DNA of 49,344 nucleotides from Prevotella sp. (GCA_022788105.1 JALEVZ010000087.1:1-49344); one strand, 5' to 3'; shown: positions 17,209-25,149, counted from the first letter of the stretch. A program made the numbers and translations. The notes: a model not told the origin generated them from the sequence alone.

Positions 17209-17731
17209 GTTGCGCACCGTGGAGATGCACCGCATGACGGTGGAGCAGTTTCATGAAGCACAGAAAATGCCGCTCGTGGTGGTGCTCGACGACGTCAGAT
17301 CGCTCTACAACGTAGGGTCGGTGTTTCGTTCCTGCGACGCCTTTCGCGTAGAGGCAGTCTACCTCTGCGGCATCACGGCGACGCCACCCCACCCTGAGAT
17401 TCACAAGACAGCACTCGGAGGCGAAGACTCTGTGGCATGGCGCTACTTCGCCGACGCCACAGAGGCAGTGGCAGAACTGCAAAGCCGCGGCTACCACGTG
17501 TGGGCAACGGAGCAGGTGGAAGGCTCCACGAAGCTGCAAGACCTGTCCCTCCCCGCCGTCAACGGCTACGCTGTGGTGCTCGGCAACGAGGTGAAGGGTG
17601 TAAGGCAGGAGGTGGTAGACCACTGCGACGCATGCCTCGAAATACCGCAGTTCGGCACCAAGCACTCGCTAAACGTCAGCGTCACCGCTGGCATCGTGGT
17701 GTGGGAGTTTGCCCGCCGACTGCTCATGTAG
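17201..17731 (+). CDS. SPOUT (TrmH/SpoU) family RNA 2'-O-methyltransferase
   Basis: 176-aa RNA methyltransferase of the SpoU branch, with a knotted SAM-binding fold. Motif 1 is LDDVRSLYNVGSVFRSCDAF, motif 2 is YAVVLGNEVKGV and motif 3 is LEIPQFGTKHSLNVSVTAG. The short length without an N-terminal RNA-binding domain resembles TrmL/TrmH-type tRNA enzymes. The start at ATG 17201 overlaps the sufE stop; a GTG at 17192 is an alternative. Which rRNA or tRNA residue is modified cannot be told. Confidence 0.9.
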   Translation: MRKLRTVEMHRMTVEQFHEAQKMPLVVVLDDVRSLYNVGSVFRSCDAFRVEAVYLCGITATPPHPEIHKTALGGEDSVAWRYFADATEAVAELQSRGYHVWATEQVEGSTKLQDLSLPAVNGYAVVLGNEVKGVRQEVVDHCDACLEIPQFGTKHSLNVSVTAGIVVWEFARRLLM

Positions 17732-17800
17732 CATCCATTCCACACACACATATCTCATAAAACCACAAACATTAATAATAAAGAAACAAAAACCAAGACA

Positions 17801-18784
17801 ATGATTAAATCACTTTTATTATCGGCAGCAGTCACCATGACAGCCGCCATGCCGGCAACGGCACAGCAGAAGAGTTCGCGCGACCACAACCCCGTAGTGA
17901 AAGGATGGTATGCCGACCCCGAGGGCGCAGTGCTCGACGGGCAGTTCTGGATTTTCCCAACCTACTCCGCACCCTACGAACAGCAGACCTTCATGGACGC
18001 CTTCTCGTCGCCCGACCTCGTGAACTGGACCAAACACCCACGTGTGCTCGACAAGAAAGACGTGACATGGGCACAACGCGCCATGTGGGCGCCCGCCATT
18101 CTACATGCCAACGACAAGTACTACCTGTTCTTTGCAGCCAACGACGTGCATGAAGGCGAGGTGGGAGGCATCGGCGTGGCAACCTCTGACAAGCCAGAAG
18201 GCCCGTACAAAGACGCGCTCGGCAAGCCGCTCATCAACGAGATAGTGAACGGCGCGCAGCCCATAGACCAGTTCGTTTTCCGCGACGACGACGGACAATA
18301 CTACATGTACTACGGCGGATGGGGCCACTGCAACGTGTGCAAACTCTCGCCCGACCTGCTGAGCATCGTGCCGTTCAGCGACGGAAAGAAGTTTCATGAG
18401 GTGACACCCACCAACTACGTGGAAGGCCCGTTCATGCTCAAGCGCGGCGGAAAATACTACTTCATGTGGAGCGAAGGCGGATGGACAGGACCCGACTATT
18501 GCGTGGCATACGCCATAAGCGACTCGCCGTTCGGACCGTTCCGCCGCGAGGGTAAGATACTACAGCGCGACCCCAAGGTGGCAACTGGCGCTGGTCACCA
18601 CTCAGTGATTCAGGTGCCAGGCAAAGACGAGTACTACATCGTGTACCACCGCCGTCCGCTCAGCGAGACCGACGGCAACAGCCGCGAGACATGTATCGAC
18701 CGCCTCTACTTCGACAAAGACGGCAAAATAAAGCCCGTGAAAATGACATTTAAGGGTGTGAAACCCGTGAAAATAAAGAAATAA
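17801..18784 (+). CDS. secreted GH43-family glycoside hydrolase
   Basis: 327-aa secreted five-bladed beta-propeller glycosidase. The signal peptide is cut after MPATA, leaving Gln-Gln. Expected GH43 acidic residues are present: base in WYADPEGAV, pKa-modulating Asp in PIDQFVFRDDDG, acid Glu in YVEGPFMLKRG. WAPAILHANDKYYLFFAAN and ATSDKPEGPY are further propeller signatures. Family activity is alpha-L-arabinofuranosidase or beta-xylosidase; the specificity is undecided. It is a single gene, without SusC/SusD neighbours, about 70 bp after the methyltransferase gene. Confidence 0.9.
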   Translation: MIKSLLLSAAVTMTAAMPATAQQKSSRDHNPVVKGWYADPEGAVLDGQFWIFPTYSAPYEQQTFMDAFSSPDLVNWTKHPRVLDKKDVTWAQRAMWAPAILHANDKYYLFFAANDVHEGEVGGIGVATSDKPEGPYKDALGKPLINEIVNGAQPIDQFVFRDDDGQYYMYYGGWGHCNVCKLSPDLLSIVPFSDGKKFHEVTPTNYVEGPFMLKRGGKYYFMWSEGGWTGPDYCVAYAISDSPFGPFRREGKILQRDPKVATGAGHHSVIQVPGKDEYYIVYHRRPLSETDGNSRETCIDRLYFDKDGKIKPVKMTFKGVKPVKIKK

Positions 18785-18840
18785 GAGGGGCAACAGACCG
18801 TCAACGTTTGAAGAGAAACCCTTGATTTTAACACAAGACA

Positions 18841-18868
18841 TTGCCCCCGACTCTACCGTTGGGGGCAA
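18841..18868 (+). terminator. hairpin after the GH43 gene
   Basis: TTGCCCCC (18841-18848) and GGGGGCAA (18861-18868) form an 8-bp stem with a 12-base loop. No T-run follows on either strand, so termination is uncertain. Confidence 0.45.
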
Positions 18869-18904
18869 CTACTAAAAGCATCAAGGAATATAAAAAAAGC
18901 CACC

Positions 18905-19053
18905 ACGTCCATTTGACAAAATGATAGCACCCATTTTGCCGTCTCACTACGGCCTAATGGCGATGCCACTACGCCCCTTTGAGCACGTCAAATGGGCCTA
19001 ATGGGAACGCCGCCGCGCTTTTAACACACGTTAAGAATTGGCGTAAGCAAAAA
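18905..19053 (+). repeat. 22-bp mosaic element, copy B
   Basis: Convergent junction (18784 / 19075). Box unit with ATTTGACAAAATGATA (18905-18926), variable units at 18927, 18949, 18971 and 18993, and the core unit from 19015 with TTAACACACGTTAAG, then AATTGGCGTAAGCAAAA. Word content: CCATTTT; CACTACG+CCTAATG; CACTACG+CCTTTG; CAAATGG+CCTAATG. No terminator hairpin follows, unlike copies A, C and D; the element ends 22 bp before the stop of the lipoprotein gene. Confidence 0.85.
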
Positions 19054-19074
19054 CGGCAAAATAGTAGCAAAGTG

Positions 19075-19617
19075 TCACCTAACAAACGTTACAGGCAACG
19101 TAGTGTCCTTATGGTTGAGCTGCACATCAGTGCGCGTCACCACCTTTCCGTCCTTCCGCTCACACGTGTAGCTGAAGGTCACGGTGTCTTTCTTGCCACC
19201 GTCGTTCCAGTTTATCACCAATTCGCGATCTTTCACCGACGTCTTGCCGTCAAAATCGCCAAACAACATAAGATAGTTCTTAGTGTCTACAGGCGCATAA
19301 CGCGTCAGTCCAGTAAACGAAACACCCGCATCGGGAGTGTCGGGATGGGGCTTCGTCGAGGCGATGGTGTCGAGACGGTAGACCTGTCCAGCATATTCGG
19401 CAGTCACGCTGTCGCGCACAATGTTGCCCAACACCTTGCTGTCGAGCAGGTTAAGACCATCTTCGTTGACCACTCTCATTTGCAGACTGTAGTCTGACAC
19501 ACCCCAGTCGCCGTCGCCGGGAGTTATGGGGTCGTCGTCGCCACAAGCGGCAAAAAGTGCTCCTACTGCTACAAGTATGGCCGCAACGCAGCCCTTCATC
19601 ATTGAAAAATGTGTCAT
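19075..19617 (-). CDS. hypothetical lipoprotein
   Basis: 180-aa predicted lipoprotein with no family I recognise. With the start at 19617 the N-terminus is MTHFSMMKGCVAAILVAVG, ending in the lipobox LFAAC followed by GDDD. ATGs at 19602 or 19599 are equally possible starts; the upstream extension to 19680 would spoil the signal. The mature part is polar with alternating beta-like segments (SDYSLQMRVV, YAGQVYRLDTI, DRELVINWNDGG, KKDTVTFSYTCERKDG), reminiscent of small Bacteroidetes surface lipoproteins. Acidic residues right after the lipid Cys could act as a surface-export signal, which is inference. Confidence 0.7.
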   Translation of the reverse strand: MTHFSMMKGCVAAILVAVGALFAACGDDDPITPGDGDWGVSDYSLQMRVVNEDGLNLLDSKVLGNIVRDSVTAEYAGQVYRLDTIASTKPHPDTPDAGVSFTGLTRYAPVDTKNYLMLFGDFDGKTSVKDRELVINWNDGGKKDTVTFSYTCERKDGKVVTRTDVQLNHKDTTLPVTFVR

Positions 19618-19765
19618 CGTTATAAACAAATATGTGTCGTGGTGTAAAAATCTGTCACCGTGCGCACTACCGGCGCACATCTATTAAATGTGCGAAATTA
19701 CAAAAAATTGCATGCACTACCCGACTTTGCCACACAGGTTTAACGTGAAATTGTGTTTTTTTATA

Positions 19766-19773
19766 TATATTTG
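19766..19773 (+). promoter_or_regulatory. -7 element for the GT2 gene
   Basis: TATATTTG, 30 bp before the ATG at 19803. No -33 at optimal spacing; TTTA 23 bp upstream is the best candidate. Confidence 0.4.
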
Positions 19774-19802
19774 CACCTGACACCGACCGTAAACATCACG
19801 CC

Positions 19803-20891
19803 ATGGTAACCATCATCATACCCGTCTACAAGACAGAAGCCACCCTCGACCAGTGCGTCAGGAGCGTGCTGGCAGACGCCGACCACGCCGCACAGAGCAC
19901 CGACGGCGCAGGCAGACCCATCGTCACAGAGGTCATACTCGTCGACGACGGCTCGCCAGACCACGCGCCACAGATGTGCGACCGATGGGCACGCGACGAC
20001 CGACGAGTGAGCGTCATACACCGCACAAACGGCGGACTGAGCGCCGCACGCAACACCGGACTCGACGCCGCGGGCGGAGAATACATCATGTTCGTCGACT
20101 CCGACGACACCATAGAGACGGGCACGATAGCCGCCGCAGTAAGCGCCATAGAGTCGGCAACAGACTGTGACATGGCAGAGTTTCCCGTCATGCGCACCGG
20201 CGGATGTCATCACGGCGAGACACTGTCGTTTGCCGACGACACCATCGGCAGCACGCCAGGCGCCAACGGCACACGCCTCTACCGCTCCATGCGCGCCTAC
20301 TGGCTCCACGCCAAAGCTTACGCCCACAGCTACGCCTGGAACAAGATATATCGCCGACACCTCTTTCGCGACGTCCGCTTCCCCGAAGGACGTGTGTTTG
20401 AAGACTCCGCCACACTGCCACTGCTGCTGCGCCACACCCGTTGTGTGGCTGTCACGCCACACGGCAGCTACATCTACCGCGACAACCCCGACGGCATAAC
20501 GTCGCAGGCAGGCAGCAAAGAGATTGCCTCCCTGCTCGACGCCAACCTCCATGCTTGGCACTTGCTACAGCATGACGTCCCCTGTCCTGCCGGCGACCGC
20601 GCAGCAGCTTCTGCCGACGGCAAGTCTTCCCTCCCCGGCAGCAACCCCCTCTGCACCGCCACCTCATCTATTGACGAGGCCGACCGCGCAGCCCTCGACC
20701 TCTACTACATGTGCATTTTCAACATACAGGTCACCCTCTGCCGCCTCTCCGCTCAGCGTCCGACGATGCCCCACCACCGCGTGTCGCCGTGGAGTCTCCC
20801 CTCACGTCTCGCCCTCAAAGCCCTCCTCCTCCGCACCGTGGGTCTGGACCTCACCTGTCGCCTGCTCGCCCACCGCCTCACCTGGCAGTGA
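19803..20891 (+). CDS. glycosyltransferase family 2
   Basis: 362-aa GT-A fold glycosyltransferase. N-terminal motifs: MVTIIIPVYKTEATLDQCVR, ILVDDGSPDHAPQMCDRWA, RTNGGLSAARNTGLDAAGG and the metal-binding D-x-D-type FVDSDDTIE. The acceptor half (about 130-250) includes AKAYAHSYAWNKIYRRHLF. The last 110 residues are low in complexity (Ala/Ser/Pro/Arg-rich). No membrane helix, so it is cytoplasmic and probably adds a sugar to a surface glycan precursor. It is isolated from other glycan genes. The C-terminal codons and stop are copied downstream (20922). Confidence 0.88.
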   Translation: MVTIIIPVYKTEATLDQCVRSVLADADHAAQSTDGAGRPIVTEVILVDDGSPDHAPQMCDRWARDDRRVSVIHRTNGGLSAARNTGLDAAGGEYIMFVDSDDTIETGTIAAAVSAIESATDCDMAEFPVMRTGGCHHGETLSFADDTIGSTPGANGTRLYRSMRAYWLHAKAYAHSYAWNKIYRRHLFRDVRFPEGRVFEDSATLPLLLRHTRCVAVTPHGSYIYRDNPDGITSQAGSKEIASLLDANLHAWHLLQHDVPCPAGDRAAASADGKSSLPGSNPLCTATSSIDEADRAALDLYYMCIFNIQVTLCRLSAQRPTMPHHRVSPWSLPSRLALKALLLRTVGLDLTCRLLAHRLTWQ

Positions 20892-20982
20892 CGGGAGCGG
20901 ACAGACTGCCTTTTCTACCACCTCATCTGGCCGTGAAAGAAACAAATCGGCTGCCCTCCCGACGCCTCACATCGGCGATAAT
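20877..20982 (+). repeat. diverged 44/45-bp repeat of the GT2 gene 3' end
   Basis: CTCACCTGGCAGTGA (20877-20891, the last four codons plus stop) recurs as CTCATCTGGCCGTGA (20922-20936) and more weakly at 20966. Spacings are 45 and 44 bp, about 2 x 22. CTGCC also recurs inside each unit. Confidence 0.6.
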
Positions 20983-21009
20983 TGTAACAAGGAAAAACAC
21001 AACGTCACG

Positions 21010-21054
21010 AAAAAGCGCCGCATACCGACATTTTGTTTGGTATGCGGCGCTTTT
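21010..21054. terminator. bidirectional terminator of element C
   Basis: GCGCCGCATACC (21015-21026) and GGTATGCGGCGC (21039-21050) form a perfect 12-bp stem, preceded by AAAAA and followed by TTTT, so it can end transcripts from both convergent genes. Confidence 0.85.
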
Positions 21055-21198
21055 GCTTACGCCAATTCTTAACGATTGTTAAATACTGCGCGACGTTGCC
21101 ATTAGGCCCATTTGACGATGCGAAATGGGCGTAGTGACGTCGCCACTACGGCCTAATGACAATGCCAAAAGGGCACTATCATTTTGTCAAACGGCCGT
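21010..21198 (-). repeat. 22-bp mosaic element, copy C, with bidirectional terminator
   Basis: Convergent junction (20891 / 21216), element on the minus strand. Box unit with GTTTGACAAAATGATA (21177-21198), four variable units, core with TTTAACAATCGTTAAG, tail AATTGGCGTAAGCAAAA, and the 12-bp hairpin at 21015-21050. Word content: CCTTTTG; CATTAGG+GTAGTG; CACTACG+CATTTC; CAAATGG+CCTAATG. Two variable units, the tail and the hairpin with its loop are identical to copy D, 10.8 kb away in opposite orientation. Confidence 0.88.
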
Positions 21199-21235
21199 TT
21201 TACCTTTTTACCCTTTTATCTTTTTACCTTTAAAA
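21199..21235 (-). repeat. AAAGGTAAAAAGG-type tract at the sirtuin 3' end
   Basis: Minus strand: repeated GGTAAAAA-like octamers that run from the last codons of the sirtuin gene (encoding LKVKR) into the downstream DNA and abut element C. The same tract type lies behind the genes ending at 28190 and 32193. Confidence 0.6.
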
Positions 21236-21932
21236 GCTCTTCCATCCCCCTGCTTGCGCCCTCTTGTATGTGCGTGAGGTTAGGTATGCCGCGGCCCACT
21301 ACAGGTTCGGGGTCGATGAGATAGATAGGGGTGCCACGGCGCACATACTGCACCAGTCCCGCGGCGGGATAGACGTTGAGTGACGTGCCGATGATGACCA
21401 GCATGTCGGCCTGTGCCACCGCCTCTGCCGCCTCGCCAATCTTGGGCACCGCCTCGCCGAAGAACACGATGTAGGGGCGCAGCAGCGAGCCGTCGCCAGC
21501 ACGTGTGCCAGGCGCCACCTGACAGTCGTCCTCAGGCAATTCGCGTATGTAGCGCGGGTCATCGGGGGCGGCACTCGAGCACACCTTTGCCAGTTCGCCA
21601 TGCAGATGTATGACATGCGTCGACCCAGCCTTCTCGTGCAGGTTGTCAACGTTCTGCGTCACCACCGTCACGTCGTAGTCACGCTCCAGTTCTTTTATCA
21701 GTTTGTGGCCCTTGTTAGGCTGCGCCGCGTACAACTTCTTGCGCAACCTGTTGTAAAACTCTGTCACGAAGTCGGGGTCTGTGACCCATGCCTCGTGTGT
21801 CGCCACGCGCTCTACGGGGTAGTTTTCCCACAGTCCGTCGTTGCCACGAAACGTCTTAAAACCGCTCTCCACCGACATGCCGGCGCCAGTGAGGAACACT
21901 ATTTTCTGCCTTTTCTGATTGTTTTTTTCCAT
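21216..21932 (-). CDS. Sir2-family NAD-dependent deacylase
   Basis: 238-aa cytoplasmic sirtuin that removes acyl groups from lysines using NAD. NAD-binding motif FLTGAGMSVESGFKTFRG, TQNVDNLHEKAG, catalytic His in VIHLHGELAKV, and later IIGTSLNVYPAAGLVQYV. The small zinc domain between HGEL and the second GxS motif is altered: only two Cys are seen (KVCSS and DDCQV) where zinc sirtuins have four. The Tyr/Arg pair typical of desuccinylases is not obvious. The divergent start region carries a -7 element at 22055-22062. Loss of zinc ligands seems common in this subfamily, from memory. Confidence 0.92.
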   Translation of the reverse strand: MEKNNQKRQKIVFLTGAGMSVESGFKTFRGNDGLWENYPVERVATHEAWVTDPDFVTEFYNRLRKKLYAAQPNKGHKLIKELERDYDVTVVTQNVDNLHEKAGSTHVIHLHGELAKVCSSAAPDDPRYIRELPEDDCQVAPGTRAGDGSLLRPYIVFFGEAVPKIGEAAEAVAQADMLVIIGTSLNVYPAAGLVQYVRRGTPIYLIDPEPVVGRGIPNLTHIQEGASRGMEELLKVKR

Positions 21933-22054
21933 GATGCCATTCTCCTTTATTTACTGCATGGCGCACGGTCCGTCACCAGAGCGCTGCGTCACGCCATCCG
22001 TCCGTTGTCTGCGGAAAGCACGTTACAGACATACGAAACTTACATTAATATATG

Positions 22055-22062
22055 CAAAAATA
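22055..22062 (-). promoter_or_regulatory. -7 element for the sirtuin gene
   Basis: TATTTTTG on the minus strand; no -33 match at optimal spacing. Confidence 0.4.
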
Positions 22063-22106
22063 ATCTTTTTTATAAAACAACACTGCAACATTCGGGAAAA
22101 AATAAC

Positions 22107-22114
22107 TATTTTTG
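22107..22114 (+). promoter_or_regulatory. -7 element for the FKBP gene cluster
   Basis: TATTTTTG on the plus strand, giving a leader of about 180 nt to the ATG at 22302. The -33 is not clear. Confidence 0.45.
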
Positions 22115-22301
22115 CACCCGAATATGTTCTGCCGCGCCTATGGCAGACGGCAAAGCGCATGCCGACGACAATGTCAACGTTGTCAGGCACTTGGCGCAAA
22201 GAGCCGTTGCAGGAGTCACGACAGCGCCGACTCGCGCCGCGGGCAGAACGTGAAGGAAACAACATTATAAAAATAACATAATTCAAGAAAGACATTAACA
22301 C

Positions 22302-22907
22302 ATGAACAAAGTAAGTTACGCTTTAGGTCTGGGCATCGGACGCCAGCTCGCACAGATGGGCGCCGAAGACCTCAACATCGACGATTTCGCACAGGCAATC
22401 AAAGACATCATTGCCAGCAACGAGCCGAAAGTGAGCGACACTGAAGCGCAAACCATCGTACAGGACTTTTTCAAGAAGCAGGAAGAGAAGCAGCGTGCTG
22501 CGGCAGCAGAGCGCTTCAAGGGCAACAAAGAGGCTGGTGAGAAATATCTCGCAGACAACGCACAGAAAGACGGCGTGGTGACTCTGCCCAGCGGACTGCA
22601 GTACAAGGTGCTCAACGAGGGCAACGGCAAGAAGCCGAAGGCTACCGACACCGTGAAGTGCCACTACGAGGGCATGCTCATCGACGGCACACTCTTCGAC
22701 AGCTCCATACAGCGTGGCGAGCCCGCAGAGTTCCCCCTCAACGGCGTGATAGCCGGATGGACCGAGGGTCTGCAGCTCATGCAGGAGGGCGCAAAGTACC
22801 GTTTCTTCATACCCTACACCCTCGGCTACGGCGAGCACGGTGCAGGTCAGAGCATTCCTCCCTTCTCAGCACTCGTCTTCGACGTAGAGCTGATAGAGGT
22901 GAAGTAA
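22302..22907 (+). CDS. FKBP-type peptidyl-prolyl isomerase, no signal peptide
   Basis: 201-aa peptidyl-prolyl cis-trans isomerase of the FkpA/FklB/Mip type. The N-terminal helical dimerisation domain (1-90, beginning MNKVSYALGLGIGRQLAQMG) is followed by an FKBP domain (about 100-201) with LPSGLQYKVLNEGNG, FDSSIQRGEPAEFPLNGVI, GWTEGLQLMQEGAKYRFFIP and LGYGEHGAG. There is no signal peptide, so it should stay in the cytoplasm, unlike its two downstream paralogues. First of three FKBP genes in a row. Confidence 0.93.
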   Translation: MNKVSYALGLGIGRQLAQMGAEDLNIDDFAQAIKDIIASNEPKVSDTEAQTIVQDFFKKQEEKQRAAAAERFKGNKEAGEKYLADNAQKDGVVTLPSGLQYKVLNEGNGKKPKATDTVKCHYEGMLIDGTLFDSSIQRGEPAEFPLNGVIAGWTEGLQLMQEGAKYRFFIPYTLGYGEHGAGQSIPPFSALVFDVELIEVK

Positions 22908-22929
22908 CGCTGTCAGCATAGGGAGCAGA

Positions 22930-23061
22930 GGCAAAGCCAATATAAAACAGAGGAAAAACCAATATAAAACAAGGGCAAAGCCAATATAAAACAAGGGCAA
23001 AGCCAATATAAAACAAGGGCAAAGCCAGCATAAAACAGAGGCAAAGCCCGAATAAAGCAGG
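22930..23061 (+). repeat. six 22-bp tandem repeats between FKBP genes
   Basis: Units start at 22930, 22952, 22974, 22996, 23018 and 23040, with the consensus GGCAAAGCC then AATATAAAACAAG. Units 3 and 4 are identical and the outer ones are more diverged, as expected for expansion from the middle. The preceding 22 bp (22908-22929, directly after the stop) share CAGCATA and CAGA with unit 5, so the array may start exactly at the stop codon. Reading frames across it are spurious. Confidence 0.92.
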
Positions 23062-23145
23062 CTTCACCCCCCGATAAAATCGTGCGTCCACAGCCTCTCT
23101 CCACCATCATAACACAAGAACATAAATACATAACAATAAAAAGAA

Positions 23146-24021
23146 ATGAAAAAACTTTTATTCGCAGCCGCTATGGCTGTAGCAGCAGGATCAATGATTT
23201 CTTGCGGCAATTCTACACCTAAGGCCGACCTTAAAAACGACGTCGACACCATGAGCTACGCTATGGGACTCTCTCAGACACAGGGTCTGAAGGAATATCT
23301 CGCACAGATGGAGATCGACACCACCAATATGGACGCCTTCGTAAAGGGTCTTAACGACGGTGCCAACGCTGGTGACGACAAGAAGAAGGCAGCCTATTTC
23401 GCTGGCATCAACATCGGTCAGCAGATCAGCAACCGCATGATTAAGGGCATCAACTACGAGATTTACGGCAAAGACTCTACCAAGTCTATCTCTCTGAAAA
23501 ACTTCATGGCAGGCTTCGTAACAGGCGCTACCGGCAAGAAGGGCCTCATGAGCGTAGAGCAGGCAGGCCAGCTCGCACAGATGAAGATGCAGGCCATCAA
23601 GGCAAAGAACATGGAGAAGACCTACGGAGCCAACAAGACCGCTGGCGAGAAGTTCCTCGCTGCCAACGCCAAGAAGCCCGGAGTGAAGACTCTCCCCTCA
23701 GGCGTGCAGTACAAAGTGATAAAGGAAGGCAACGGCGCCATGCCTAAAGACACCTCTTTGGTGACCGTTCACTACGAGGGACGCACCATCGACGGCAAGG
23801 TGTTTGACAGCAGCTACAAGCGCAACCAGCCCACCGATATGCGTGCAAACCAGGTAATCAAGGGTTGGACAGAGGCTCTCGTACACATGCCCGCAGGCTC
23901 AATATGGGAGGTTTACATTCCCCAGGAGATGGCCTACGGCGAGCGTGAGGCAGGCGAAATCAAGCCCTTCTCAGCACTCATCTTCAAGATAGAGCTCATC
24001 TCTGTAGACAAGAAGAAATAA
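23146..24021 (+). CDS. FKBP-type peptidyl-prolyl isomerase, lipoprotein
   Basis: 291-aa periplasm-facing PPIase. The signal MKKLLFAAAMAVAAGSMISC ends in a lipobox (lipid Cys20). An N-terminal helical domain (30-165, DTMSYAMGLSQTQGLKEYLA) precedes the FKBP domain (185-291: LPSGVQYKVIKEGNGAMPKD, FDSSYKRNQPTDMRANQVI, GWTEALVHMPAGS, EMAYGEREAGEIKPFSALIF). Likely assists outer-membrane or periplasmic protein folding. A terminator-like hairpin follows at 24051. Confidence 0.93.
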   Translation: MKKLLFAAAMAVAAGSMISCGNSTPKADLKNDVDTMSYAMGLSQTQGLKEYLAQMEIDTTNMDAFVKGLNDGANAGDDKKKAAYFAGINIGQQISNRMIKGINYEIYGKDSTKSISLKNFMAGFVTGATGKKGLMSVEQAGQLAQMKMQAIKAKNMEKTYGANKTAGEKFLAANAKKPGVKTLPSGVQYKVIKEGNGAMPKDTSLVTVHYEGRTIDGKVFDSSYKRNQPTDMRANQVIKGWTEALVHMPAGSIWEVYIPQEMAYGEREAGEIKPFSALIFKIELISVDKKK

Positions 24022-24050
24022 CAATAGACAACATCTATAAACACACAACT

Positions 24051-24081
24051 AAAGGGGCGGTCTGCAAGGGTCGCCCCTTTT
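24051..24081 (+). terminator. intrinsic terminator between FKBP genes 2 and 3
   Basis: AAAGGGGCG (24051-24059) pairs with CGCCCCTTT (24072-24080), continuing into a short T-run. It lies only 25 bp before the third FKBP start, so it may attenuate rather than stop transcription. Confidence 0.7.
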
Positions 24082-24105
24082 AGGATGAAGTAAAACCATA
24101 CGGAC

Positions 24106-25149
24106 ATGAAGAAAATCATTATGCTCGCCGCCATCTTAGTGGCAAGCACGGCACTCTACGCAGCGCCCGACAAGAAAAAGAAGAAGGCTGCCGCCGAGGC
24201 AGCAAACAAGCCACAGCCCACAGTGCTCACATCGGCAAGCGACACACTGAGCTACGCCGCCGGCATGAGCCTCACACGCGGACTCATCGACTATCTGATT
24301 GGCGAATATAAGGTAGACACTGCCTACATCGCCGACGTGGCAGCAGGATTTCGCGACGCCACAAGCAAAGACACCTCCGACCCCAAAGCCAACGCCTACA
24401 CTGCCGGCACACAGGTGGCACAGATGGTGTTGACACGCATGCTGCCCAACGTGGAGAAGCAATTCGAAGGCTCTGAGCACACCATAGATCACAAAAAATT
24501 CTTCGAAGGCTTCGTGTCGGCACTGCTCGGCGACACCACTGTGATGACCATTGACAAGGGCACGAGAACATTCAACATCATGCGCCAAGCCGATGAAGCG
24601 CGTGTCAAAGCTATATGGAAAGCCCGCAACGAGCAGTGGCTTAAAGACAACGCACAGAAAGAGGGCGTGAAGACCACCGCCAGCGGACTGCAATACAAGG
24701 TGCTGACCGAGGGAACAGGTGCCAAACCTGAGAAGACGAGCACCGTGACAGTGAAGTATAAGGGTAGCCTCATCGACGGAACCGAGTTTGACAGTAGCTA
24801 CAAGCGCAAGCCACAGACCACAGAGTTCCGCGCCGACCACGTGATAAAGGGATGGACCGAGGCACTCACCATGATGCCCGAAGGCAGCAAGTGGGAGCTG
24901 TACATACCCCAGGAGTTGGGCTACGGCGACCGCCAGATGGGTCCGACCATCAAACCCTACTCTACACTCGTGTTCACAGTAGAGCTTGTAAAGGTAAACA
25001 AGGAGGAGGAAAAGGCTGACGACGCTAAGACCGCCGATGCCACCAAGACCACAGACACAGCCAAGACTGCCGACCGTGCCGCCACTGTGAAGAAGACTCC
25101 GGCAAAGAAGGCACCCATCAAGCGAACCATTACAAAGAAAGCGAAATAA
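24106..25149 (+). CDS. FKBP-type peptidyl-prolyl isomerase with Lys/Thr/Ala-rich tail
   Basis: 347-aa exported PPIase. Signal peptide MKKIIMLAAILVASTALYA, then a KKKKK stretch, a helical dimerisation domain (about 40-185) and the FKBP domain (about 195-300: TASGLQYKVLTEGTGAKPEK, FDSSYKRKPQTTEFRADHVI, GWTEALTMMPEGSKWELYIP, LGYGDRQMGP). After residue 300 comes a low-complexity tail (KADDAKTADATKTTDTAKTA, ending KRTITKKAK). The tail is strongly basic at the end and could contact nucleic acid, LPS or membrane; that is only a guess. Third and longest of the FKBP trio. Confidence 0.92.
   Translation: MKKIIMLAAILVASTALYAAPDKKKKKAAAEAANKPQPTVLTSASDTLSYAAGMSLTRGLIDYLIGEYKVDTAYIADVAAGFRDATSKDTSDPKANAYTAGTQVAQMVLTRMLPNVEKQFEGSEHTIDHKKFFEGFVSALLGDTTVMTIDKGTRTFNIMRQADEARVKAIWKARNEQWLKDNAQKEGVKTTASGLQYKVLTEGTGAKPEKTSTVTVKYKGSLIDGTEFDSSYKRKPQTTEFRADHVIKGWTEALTMMPEGSKWELYIPQELGYGDRQMGPTIKPYSTLVFTVELVKVNKEEEKADDAKTADATKTTDTAKTADRAATVKKTPAKKAPIKRTITKKAK

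Larger units (their letters stand above)
21933..22301. other. 369-bp divergent promoter region sirtuin / FKBP
   Basis: Contains a minus-strand TATTTTTG (22055-22062) and a plus-strand TATTTTTG (22107-22114) in an AT-rich stretch (22035-22115). The plus leader of the FKBP gene would be about 180 nt and GC-rich (22115-22255), with GCCGCGCC and CGCGCCGCGGGC segments that could fold. No gene supported. Confidence 0.55.

Noticed and set aside
22930..23061. CRISPR array
   Set aside because: Repeats are contiguous with no spacers, and no cas genes are in the window. The same applies to all 22-bp arrays here.
22807..23131. Two minus-strand ORFs with repeated LFYIGFALVLYW-like segments
   Set aside because: They are translations of the 22-bp tandem repeat and the end of the FKBP gene; no start context or promoter.
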